The notes under the pieces are model-generated. The model had not been told where the DNA came from. It worked only from the letters and a program-made list of their open reading frames with translations, and did no database searches. Positions 1-5,355 of a stretch of DNA of 5,826 nucleotides are shown here, one piece after another. The stretch spans positions 1 through 5,826 of the forward strand of contig JAHHLF010000053.1 of the NCBI GenBank assembly GCA_018679315.1, in the 5' to 3' direction. Made by a program: the position numbers and the translations under genes. Within the stretch, counting starts at the first letter, position 1. The number at the start of each line of letters is the position of its first letter. The stretch comes from Bacteroidia bacterium (lineage in GTDB: Bacteria; Bacteroidota; Bacteroidia; Flavobacteriales; Flavobacteriaceae).

Positions 1-606
1 CCGGGTATCCTGTGGAATATGTTTATCGGTAGATACCGGAATCCCCGTGAAGAATTACGTGTATTTATGTTTCTCGACCTAAGGTCTTCCACGACGATCG
101 CGGAAAAACTCGGACATATCAAATTCAGCCGACTGATCCAGGATTGCTTTGCCGATCTCACCCCGGTCATTAAAAAACATTCAGTGGAAATTTACCAATA
201 TGTCGGGGACGAAGCCGTCCTTAGTTGGCCCGTGGAGAGCGGACTTGAAGACAATAATTGCATTCACTGCTACTTTGATTATATGGAGGTATTAGCATCC
301 AAATCCGATCACTATGAAAAAACATATGGTTTGCAACCCTTTTTCAAGGCAGGTGTCCACTTTGGAAAAGTTATCGTGGCTGAAGTAGGCCTTATTAAAC
401 GGGAAATTGCCTACCATGGAGATGTGCTTAATACAACAGCCCGCATCCAGGGTATGTGTAATGCCTTTCAGCAGCAATTATTGGTTTCAGACCACCTCGT
501 TCAAAATCTGCAGACTGATGATCTTATACAAAGTAAACGTATGGGAGATGAGTTGCTCAAAGGGAAAAAAACGGCGGTGACTATTCACGCGCTAAGCAGA
601 ACCTAA
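1..606 (+). CDS. Class III adenylate/guanylate cyclase catalytic domain, 5'-truncated
   Basis: This is the C-terminal part of a class III nucleotide cyclase, which makes cAMP or cGMP from ATP or GTP. The frame is open from base 1, so the gene starts upstream; the ATG at 19 is internal. Residues are counted from that ATG. Visible active-site residues are the metal-binding Asp20 (in FMFLDLRSS) and Asp64 (in YVGDEAV), and the transition-state pair Asn138 and Arg142 (in GDVLNTTAR). All the core chemistry is therefore present. The two substrate-choosing positions align to Gln60 and Ala131, rather than Lys/Asp (adenylate) or Glu/Cys (guanylate), so the substrate cannot be read from sequence. The Bacteroidota relatives I know carry N-terminal membrane helices, so a membrane-anchored enzyme with a cytoplasmic catalytic domain is inferred; none of that part is in view. 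A Crp/Fnr regulator follows 87 bases downstream on the same strand. Confidence 0.94.
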   Translation, partial: PGILWNMFIGRYRNPREELRVFMFLDLRSSTTIAEKLGHIKFSRLIQDCFADLTPVIKKHSVEIYQYVGDEAVLSWPVESGLEDNNCIHCYFDYMEVLASKSDHYEKTYGLQPFFKAGVHFGKVIVAEVGLIKREIAYHGDVLNTTARIQGMCNAFQQQLLVSDHLVQNLQTDDLIQSKRMGDELLKGKKTAVTIHALSRT

Positions 607-693
607 CGGATTATATATATTTAAATGCTGTTGGTTTCAAGTTTACTTCCTGCAGGCATAGCAGACAGTTTGAGGCCCTATAACGCTATAAAA

Positions 694-1275
694 ATGAAAA
701 CACAACCCTTAATAGACTACTTCAATATTTTTCTTCCTTTGGATGAAGAAGAAAAGTCTGCCATTGAGGAATTCTTCATAGAGCGAAAGATTAAACGAAG
801 ACAATTTATTCTTCAGCAAGGTGAAGTGTGTAGACAGAATACATTCATTGTCGAGGGCTGCTTTAAAATGTACTTTGCGGATGATAAAGGCAAGGAACAC
901 AATCTGCAGTTTGCCATCGAAAATTGGTGGATTGGAGATATCGGCAGTTTCCATTCCGAAGAACCAAGTCAGCTGCACATCGAAGCTTTAGAGAATTCCG
1001 TCATTCTTCAAATTAAAAAAGAGGACCAACTACTGCTATTTGTAGAACATCCCAAATTCAACAGGATTTTTAGGGTGCTCACAGAAAACGCATTAGTAAG
1101 TGCCCAGCGCAGGATACTACAGAATATTGGTTCTACAGCTGAGGAACGCTATCTCGACTTTCTGCAGCGTTACCCCTATTTATTCAATAGGATCTCCAAT
1201 GTGCAAATAGCCTCTTACCTGGGCGTAACACCTGAATTTCTGAGCACCATCCGGAAAAAGATCGCAACATCTTAA
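694..1275 (+). CDS. Crp/Fnr-family transcriptional regulator
   Basis: This is a 193-residue cytoplasmic regulator with an N-terminal cyclic-nucleotide-binding-type beta barrel (about residues 25-110), a connecting helix, and a C-terminal winged helix-turn-helix (about 165-191). The ATG at 694 was chosen over the in-frame ATG at 625. It gives the usual family length and begins just before the conserved fold (MKTQPLIDYF); the 23 extra residues from 625 look like untranslated leader. The barrel segment aligning with the phosphate-binding cassette (around residues 79-100, IGDIGSF then SQLHIEAL) has Asp for the usual Glu and no Arg at the phosphate-contact position. cAMP or cGMP binding is therefore doubtful, as in many short Bacteroidota members. 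There are no FNR-type N-terminal cysteine clusters. The recognition helix reads TPEFLSTIRKK: Glu181 and Ser184 match FNR's Glu/Ser, but Thr185 stands where FNR has Arg. The effector and targets are unknown. Confidence 0.92.
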   Translation: MKTQPLIDYFNIFLPLDEEEKSAIEEFFIERKIKRRQFILQQGEVCRQNTFIVEGCFKMYFADDKGKEHNLQFAIENWWIGDIGSFHSEEPSQLHIEALENSVILQIKKEDQLLLFVEHPKFNRIFRVLTENALVSAQRRILQNIGSTAEERYLDFLQRYPYLFNRISNVQIASYLGVTPEFLSTIRKKIATS

Positions 1276-1288
1276 TCTAGCTTTAGAT
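1275..1288. promoter_or_regulatory. Inverted repeat ATCTA-N4-TAGAT, possible operator
   Basis: The arms ATCTA (1275-1279) and TAGAT (1284-1288) are perfect inverted copies separated by four bases. The left arm overlaps the last base of the regulator's stop codon, and the repeat lies about 75 bases upstream of the lipoprotein gene. The 5-4-5 geometry is that of Crp/Fnr-family sites, so autoregulation or control of the next gene is possible. The arms are short enough to arise by chance, and as RNA the stem would be too weak for a terminator. Confidence 0.22.
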
Positions 1289-1361
1289 CATTTCTTAAAG
1301 TACCTTATAGGTAGCCATGATTTATATTTCTGTTCTTTGTATTAAACAAAATTCAAAGGAC

Positions 1362-1862
1362 ATGAAAACAATACTGATACCCCTACTCGCCATTCTTATT
1401 TTGACCTCTTGCGGTGAAACAAGCGACAACACATCTAACAGAAAATCAATTGAAAAAACAGAGAAAATGGAAAAAGAAGCAAAAGAGCAGATAGAAGCAT
1501 TGCTGAATATATATCAAAAATCGCTGAATACCTCGGACGCCGAATTGGCCCAAAGCCTGTACACAGCAGATGGAATTTTTATGCCAACGGAAGCGCCTTC
1601 CGGTATTGGTTCAGAAGGTATTTTAAAATCATACGAATTTGCCTTCTCTCAAATCCAATTAATCATTGAATTTTTCATTGAAGAGATCCAAGTAGAAGGC
1701 AATATGGCTTATGCAGTAACCAGTTCAAAAGGCACGGTAAAAATACATGCCAACGGAGTTGAGGTACCCGAAGCAAACAGAGAACTTTTTGTATTTGAAA
1801 AAATAGATGGAGAATGGAAGATCGCAAGATATATGTTTAACAAGGCTGAACCGAAAGGATAA
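1362..1862 (+). CDS. SnoaL/NTF2-like (SgcJ/DUF4440-type) lipoprotein
   Basis: This is a predicted 166-residue lipoprotein. The start at 1362 was preferred to the in-frame ATG at 1317 because it places a classic type II signal at the N-terminus: MKT, a hydrophobic run, then the lipobox LTSC with Cys17 as the lipidated residue. A charged, Lys/Glu-rich linker (about residues 27-45) leads into an NTF2-like domain (about 43-160). Family hallmarks are the first helix followed by YTADGIFMPTEAPSGIGSEGI and the closing strand segment GEWKIARYMFN. The fold forms a conical pocket and is found in polyketide cyclases, dehydratases and many proteins of unknown role; no catalytic residue set can be assigned. 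An AAAGGA at 1355-1360 ends one base before the ATG, too close to act as a normal Shine-Dalgarno site. The protein probably sits in the periplasm or on the outer membrane. A strong hairpin lies downstream. Confidence 0.86.
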   Translation: MKTILIPLLAILILTSCGETSDNTSNRKSIEKTEKMEKEAKEQIEALLNIYQKSLNTSDAELAQSLYTADGIFMPTEAPSGIGSEGILKSYEFAFSQIQLIIEFFIEEIQVEGNMAYAVTSSKGTVKIHANGVEVPEANRELFVFEKIDGEWKIARYMFNKAEPKG

Positions 1863-1933
1863 AGGCTCGCTCTGATATTCTATAAGAAAAACAGCAGGTG
1901 AACATACTGTAAGTCCTGTTAAAAAAGTAAATT

Positions 1934-1972
1934 AGTAGGGGTTTGAAGGTGAAATGCTTTCAAACCCCTGCT
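1934..1972 (+). terminator. Hairpin, probable transcription terminator after the lipoprotein gene
   Basis: The arms AGGGGTTTGAA (1937-1947) and TTCAAACCCCT (1959-1969) are perfect 11-base inverted copies. The stem extends outward to 1934/1972 through one G-U pair and inward through further G-U and G-C pairs to a loop of about five bases. The 3' flank is T-rich but interrupted (TTATATTCTTTA), so this is not a textbook poly-U terminator. An A6 run at 1921-1926 would supply U residues for transcription in the opposite direction. It sits between two plus-strand genes, about 70 bases after one and 60 before the next. Confidence 0.55.
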
Positions 1973-2032
1973 GCTTATATTCTTTAGCCCTGGACATACG
2001 ATTAACGAATCATCAGTTCGAACAAAACAATA

Positions 2033-2443
2033 ATGTCAAAAAAAGAAGGAAAATTTCGATTTGCTTACTTCACCGATAAATACGAAGAAACATGTGCTTT
2101 TTACGCGAGTCTCTTAGAGCTCAAATTGGAGCACTCCTGGGATAGAAATAAGGATGACAAAGGGTCGCTGTTCAAGGCTGGTCTTGGTTTGATCGAAGTA
2201 CTGCAGCATCCAGGCGAAGAAAAACACCAAAATAACGGCCTGGACTACCGGAAGCCACAGGGCGCTTTTATGGTAATTCAGGTTTGGAACATCGACGACT
2301 TATTCGAAAAATATACATTAAAAGGAGTTCTTTTCAAGCAGGAGATCGTGGATCAGCCCTGGGGACATCGGAGTTTTTCGGTACTGGAGCCTAATGGAGT
2401 CGTATTGCATTTTATTCAGGACCCCTTCGATACTAAACCTTGA
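2033..2443 (+). CDS. VOC-family (glyoxalase/bleomycin-resistance fold) protein
   Basis: This is a 136-residue cytoplasmic protein built of two beta-alpha-beta-beta-beta halves typical of the vicinal-oxygen-chelate superfamily. The first half covers FRFAYFT, the helix with CAFYASLLELKL, and GLGLIEVLQH (residues 9-59). The second half covers GAFMVIQVWNIDDLFEKY through GHRSFSVLEPNGVVLHFIQD (78-130). Family members include glyoxalase I, dioxygenases and bleomycin-binding proteins. Possible ligand positions Glu55 and His112 are visible, but the first strand has no His at the usual metal position. Metal-dependent catalysis is therefore uncertain and a binding role is equally possible. The PNG motif near the end is a common family signature. 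The start at 2033 follows an A-rich leader (AACAAAACAATA), normal for Bacteroidota. The next gene begins 41 bases after the stop, suggesting shared transcription. Confidence 0.9.
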   Translation: MSKKEGKFRFAYFTDKYEETCAFYASLLELKLEHSWDRNKDDKGSLFKAGLGLIEVLQHPGEEKHQNNGLDYRKPQGAFMVIQVWNIDDLFEKYTLKGVLFKQEIVDQPWGHRSFSVLEPNGVVLHFIQDPFDTKP

Positions 2444-2484
2444 AATCGTTTCCCCATTGAATAACAAAAAGTAGCGATTAAAAC

Positions 2485-3039
2485 ATGCTATACATCATAA
2501 GCGGCGCATCGCGATCAGGAAAGACCTTAGTTGCTAAAAAAGTAGCCGCCAATAAGGGAATACCCTGCCTATCGCTTGATTGGATCATGATGGGATTTAC
2601 GAACGGCATTCCTGAGTACGGTATACATGATAAATTGTTCCCGGATGAAATCGCTAAAAGATTGTGGAGCTTTTTGAAAGCCATGTTGGAAAGTATGATC
2701 TATGTAGAAACCGATTGTGTCATTGAAGGAGAGGCTATACTCCCTGAATTAATAATCGAACTTTTCGAAGAATATCCAAAAGAACTTTCGATCTGTTTTC
2801 TTGGCTATACGGATGTTGATGTGGATCACAAATTTCAAGAAATACAGGATTATAGCAAGGAAAAAAATGATTGGTTAGCGGATAAGTCTGATAGCTATGT
2901 AAAGGATCATGTGAAAAATATGATCGCGCACAGCAGAAATATAAAACGTTCCTGCCAGGCACATAATTTAACCTATTTTGATACCTCTGATGATTTTATG
3001 GATGCTATTGATCATACGATTACCTATTTATCAGGCTAA
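2485..3039 (+). CDS. P-loop NTPase, small-molecule kinase-like, function unknown
   Basis: This is a 184-residue cytoplasmic protein with the nucleotide-kinase form of the P-loop fold. The Walker A motif GASRSGKT occupies residues 7-14, directly after the first strand (LYIIS). A conserved-looking DWIMMGF (32-38) follows the second strand, where adenylate-kinase-like enzymes bind their acceptor. VIEGEAILPE (79-88) occupies the position of the 'IEG...lP' strand seen in 2-phosphoglycerate-kinase-like and related small kinases. A later strand, LSICFLGYTD, leads into a charged helical stretch (about 115-157) with Arg151, Lys154 and Arg155 that could form the lid. The ending TYFDTSDDFMDAI is also typical of this fold. 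The substrate cannot be named. It follows the VOC gene by 41 bases without an evident terminator, so an operon is likely, but no functional link is obvious. Confidence 0.88.
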   Translation: MLYIISGASRSGKTLVAKKVAANKGIPCLSLDWIMMGFTNGIPEYGIHDKLFPDEIAKRLWSFLKAMLESMIYVETDCVIEGEAILPELIIELFEEYPKELSICFLGYTDVDVDHKFQEIQDYSKEKNDWLADKSDSYVKDHVKNMIAHSRNIKRSCQAHNLTYFDTSDDFMDAIDHTITYLSG

Positions 3040-3211
3040 TTAGAGCGTAATCAAAACTAAGAGCCACAATAGCAAGGCGTTATGGGGTACGCGGCAGGCA
3101 GACGACAAATGACATATTAAATTCATCCGGGATCCTGATTGGATAAAATGTTATCTTAGACTGTAACGAGTGATAGGTAATTCTAATGCTATGGCATGAA
3201 ATCTTCGAATT

Positions 3212-4075
3212 ATGAACGCCAAATATCTTATCCTAATCTGCATTCTAACGGCCTTTGGGTGTAAACAGAAAGAAAATAAAACTCCCGATTGGATCTATCT
3301 ATTTGATGGGAAGGATCTGGAACAATGGGACACATACCTGGGCCCTAGTTTTGGGCCAGAGGTAAGTTGGGAAAACATTGAGTCGCAACCACCCATTGGT
3401 TACAATAACGATACTTTGGGGGTTTTTTCGATCGTAGACCAGGATGGTGAACCTGTATTACGCATTTCAGGAGAAGTCTGGGGAGGAATTTTTACAAAGC
3501 GGGATTTTGAAAATTATCATCTCCAGCTTCGGTTTAAATGGGGAGATAGAAAATGGTATCCAAGAGAAAAACCATCTGATAAAAGAGATAGCGGCCTCCT
3601 TTATCATGGGATGGGAACGCATGGAGCAAATGATCTATTCTGGCTAAAATCGCAGGAATTCCAAATTCAAGAAGGCGATTGTGGTGATTTTTGGGGCGTC
3701 GGAGGAACCATAATAGATGTAAAGGCACAAATTCAGTTGGATAGTGCCTATTATTATGATCCGAATGCCAAACTGTTAACTTTTAGCGAGCAAAGTGAAT
3801 ATGGCAGGAATTGTAAAAAACAGCCCGATGCTGAAAAACCCAGTGGCGAATGGAACACCATAGATCTCTACTGTTTTGAGGGAACCAGTGTACACATGGT
3901 TAATGGAATAGTCACCATGGTATTACACAATTCACGCCACAATACGGAGGATGGGAAAGAGATCCCCTTAACTAAGGGAAAAATTGAATTGCAATCAGAA
4001 TCTGCTGAGGTGTTTTATAAGGATATTAGAATTAGGCCTATTGAGGCTTTACCAATGGGATTCTCTGAGGGTTAA
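3212..4075 (+). CDS. DUF1080 / 3-keto-disaccharide hydrolase-type lipoprotein
   Basis: This is a 287-residue predicted lipoprotein. The signal peptide is MNAKYLILICILTAFGC, with Cys17 as the lipidation site. The rest is one concanavalin/laminarin-lectin-like jelly-roll domain of the DUF1080 family. It opens with the characteristic IYLFDGKDLEQWDTY (residues 28-42). FTKRDFENYHLQLRFKWG (94-111) and DSGLLYHG (126-133) follow, then the signature QEFQIQEGDCGDFW (148-161), GEWNTIDLYC (212-221) and IELQSESAEVFYKDIRIRPI (258-277). Some family members hydrolyse 3-keto-glycosides, the products of sugar C3 oxidation, and many belong to carbohydrate-use loci. No 3-keto-forming oxidoreductase is in this window, so the substrate is unknown. 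The location is expected to be periplasmic or outer membrane. The only upstream signal noted is a weak inverted repeat (ATGC-TATG-GCAT, 3186-3197). The next gene starts 191 bases downstream. Confidence 0.93.
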   Translation: MNAKYLILICILTAFGCKQKENKTPDWIYLFDGKDLEQWDTYLGPSFGPEVSWENIESQPPIGYNNDTLGVFSIVDQDGEPVLRISGEVWGGIFTKRDFENYHLQLRFKWGDRKWYPREKPSDKRDSGLLYHGMGTHGANDLFWLKSQEFQIQEGDCGDFWGVGGTIIDVKAQIQLDSAYYYDPNAKLLTFSEQSEYGRNCKKQPDAEKPSGEWNTIDLYCFEGTSVHMVNGIVTMVLHNSRHNTEDGKEIPLTKGKIELQSESAEVFYKDIRIRPIEALPMGFSEG

Positions 4076-4161
4076 TTCAACTATCGGGAAGACCACTAAA
4101 GCTAGTTGCCCTAAAAGTGAAAACCAGTCCATTTTCGAGTGCACACGAGTTGATTTGGTAC

Positions 4162-4193
4162 TTTGGCAGACAGGTTTGGAATTTGTATTTTGG
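4162..4193 (+). promoter_or_regulatory. Candidate Bacteroidota-type promoter for the exported hydrolase gene
   Basis: TTTG at 4162-4165 could serve as the -33 element. TATTTTGG at 4186-4193 matches the Bacteroidota -7 consensus TAnnTTTG at all but the seventh base. The 20-base spacing is within the range described for this phylum. Transcription would start near 4199-4201, giving a leader of roughly 65 bases before the ATG at 4267. The region is rich in T and G, so a chance match is quite possible. Confidence 0.33.
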
Positions 4194-4254
4194 AACCTGC
4201 CCGGTCATTAGGTGGGATTGCCCGGCAAAGGCAGACCTGGCGATAGCCTTAAAC

Positions 4255-4267
4255 TTGATTTAATCAA
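4255..4267. promoter_or_regulatory. Perfect 13-base palindrome TTGATTTAATCAA at the start codon
   Basis: Two 6-base arms, TTGATT and AATCAA, flank a single central T, and the last base is the A of the ATG at 4267. The outer five bases of each arm (TTGAT, ATCAA) equal the half-sites of the FNR box, but the spacer between them is three bases instead of four. It could be a repressor site or block ribosome entry if folded; as RNA the loop would be small and the stem A-U rich. Confidence 0.3.
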
Positions 4268-5355
4268 TGTCTAAACTGCTCATTTTACTAAGCCTTCTTT
4301 CGTCTGCGATATTACGCGGACAAACCGACACAACTCAATTAATTCAGCCCACTGGAAAATTTGGCGTCGGGACAGTTTTATACGAGTGGACAGATAAAAC
4401 AAGGGATTTAAAATTTACATCACACGAGGGAGACAAGCGGACGATACTCGTACAACTTTGGTATCCGGCAGCAATTGATAGTAATTCTGTTAAAGCACCC
4501 TATTCGGCACTCTCTAAGGACTATCAAAAAACAATAACCAACAGTTATTTAAGGCCTTCTTTCAATCCAGAAGTTGAAATTTCCAATCTTGTCATAATTG
4601 CACCAGGCAGGGGAACGGAAAGATTTCTGTATACCACGATTGCCGAAGAACTTGCAAGTCATGGCTATAGTGTTGCTTCAGTTGATATGCCTGAGATTGG
4701 TTATACAATTTATAGTGACGGCTTTATCATTAAACCATCCAAGAAATTCCAGCCCCCCAGAGGTATGATGGGTGGACCCTATGAAAAAGTAGATCAATTT
4801 TTTGAAGTGCCGACAGATATTGGCTTTCAAGACCTGCAATTCGCATACGAGAAGATCAAGGAATTGTGCAATGCCGATCCAAATGGAAGATTTACTAATA
4901 AGATCGATACCGAAAATATCGGTCTGTTCGGCCATTCCCTTGGGGGCAGAATTGCCGGTCTTTTTGCCGCAAAAACCAACACAGTAAAGGGATACGTGTC
5001 CATGGAAGGAATTCCGCCTCGAGATATACGTTATAACGGAAAAATGGATATGCCTATAGCACTACTTTGCAGCAGTGGAACCTGGCCCTACGCTAAGGAT
5101 AATTACTTCAGTATAATAGACAATCGCAGCAATCCTGTCTATATGATCGAATTAGATACGTTTGGTCATAATTCAGTCACGGATAATCCATACCTGTACC
5201 CTGATAGTTTTAACTATGAGATTGACCCTGAAATTGCATTGGAGATCAGTCGAAATATAGTTTTGACATATTTCAACGCTATCTTTGAAACGGACCTTAA
5301 TCTTATGAATTCTATTAAAAGTATAAGGCAAGTTAAAATGACTGTTCACGACTAA
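4267..5355 (+). CDS. Exported alpha/beta hydrolase, PAF-acetylhydrolase-like
   Basis: This is a 362-residue predicted secreted or periplasmic serine hydrolase. The N-terminus MSKLLILLSLLSSAILRGQ looks like a type I signal peptide, with cleavage likely near residues 18-19. The domain order fits the platelet-activating-factor acetylhydrolase/dienelactone-hydrolase branch: an early strand ending LVQLWYPA (61-68); a strand ending in the oxyanion loop LVIIAPGRGTERF (108-120); ASHGYSVASVDMPEIG (130-145); and the nucleophile elbow GHSLGG, with Ser224 as nucleophile (222-227). His301 in FGHNSVTD (299-306) matches the catalytic His of PAF-acetylhydrolases. The acid is less clear: Glu247 in SMEG lies where family members usually have Asp. 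The likely reaction is ester or lactone cleavage, substrate unknown. The stop codon overlaps the start of the following amidohydrolase gene (TAATG), implying translational coupling. Confidence 0.92.
   Translation: MSKLLILLSLLSSAILRGQTDTTQLIQPTGKFGVGTVLYEWTDKTRDLKFTSHEGDKRTILVQLWYPAAIDSNSVKAPYSALSKDYQKTITNSYLRPSFNPEVEISNLVIIAPGRGTERFLYTTIAEELASHGYSVASVDMPEIGYTIYSDGFIIKPSKKFQPPRGMMGGPYEKVDQFFEVPTDIGFQDLQFAYEKIKELCNADPNGRFTNKIDTENIGLFGHSLGGRIAGLFAAKTNTVKGYVSMEGIPPRDIRYNGKMDMPIALLCSSGTWPYAKDNYFSIIDNRSNPVYMIELDTFGHNSVTDNPYLYPDSFNYEIDPEIALEISRNIVLTYFNAIFETDLNLMNSIKSIRQVKMTVHD

Noticed and set aside
292..477. Minus-strand open frame inside the cyclase gene
   Set aside because: It is antisense to a well-conserved catalytic domain and its translation shows no recognisable motif.
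625..693. In-frame extension of the regulator to an ATG at 625
   Set aside because: It adds 23 residues without family similarity; the region is AT-rich leader (including TATATTTA at 616-623 and the palindrome ATTTAAAT) and more likely holds the promoter.
709..978. Minus-strand open frame inside the Crp/Fnr gene
   Set aside because: It lies wholly opposite a clear regulator fold and its translation looks random.
1317..1361. In-frame extension of the SnoaL-like lipoprotein to an ATG at 1317
   Set aside because: It would bury the lipoprotein signal peptide 15 residues inside the protein; the start at 1362 gives a standard one.
2478..2962. Two minus-strand open frames opposite the P-loop gene
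   Set aside because: The plus strand has Walker A and other kinase-like motifs over the same bases; the minus frames have none.
3034..3065. GGCT...AGCC arms and CTAATTAG palindrome after the P-loop gene as a terminator
   Set aside because: The arms are only four bases with a long loop and no T-tract; there is not enough to call a terminator.
3139..3159. TTG plus TATCTTAG as a promoter for the DUF1080 gene
   Set aside because: The -7-like element has one mismatch, but the only nearby TTG is about 10 bases away rather than the expected 17-23.
3444..3728. Alternative-frame plus and minus open frames inside the DUF1080 gene
   Set aside because: They overlap the conserved DUF1080 core and have no domain signal.
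3984..4211. Plus-strand open frame spanning the end of DUF1080 and the following gap
   Set aside because: Half of it is an out-of-frame reading of a conserved gene; the remainder shows no start signal or motif, so it does not support a small protein.
4678..4987. Minus-strand and alternate plus-strand open frames inside the alpha/beta hydrolase
   Set aside because: They overlap the nucleophile-elbow region of a clear hydrolase and have unstructured translations.
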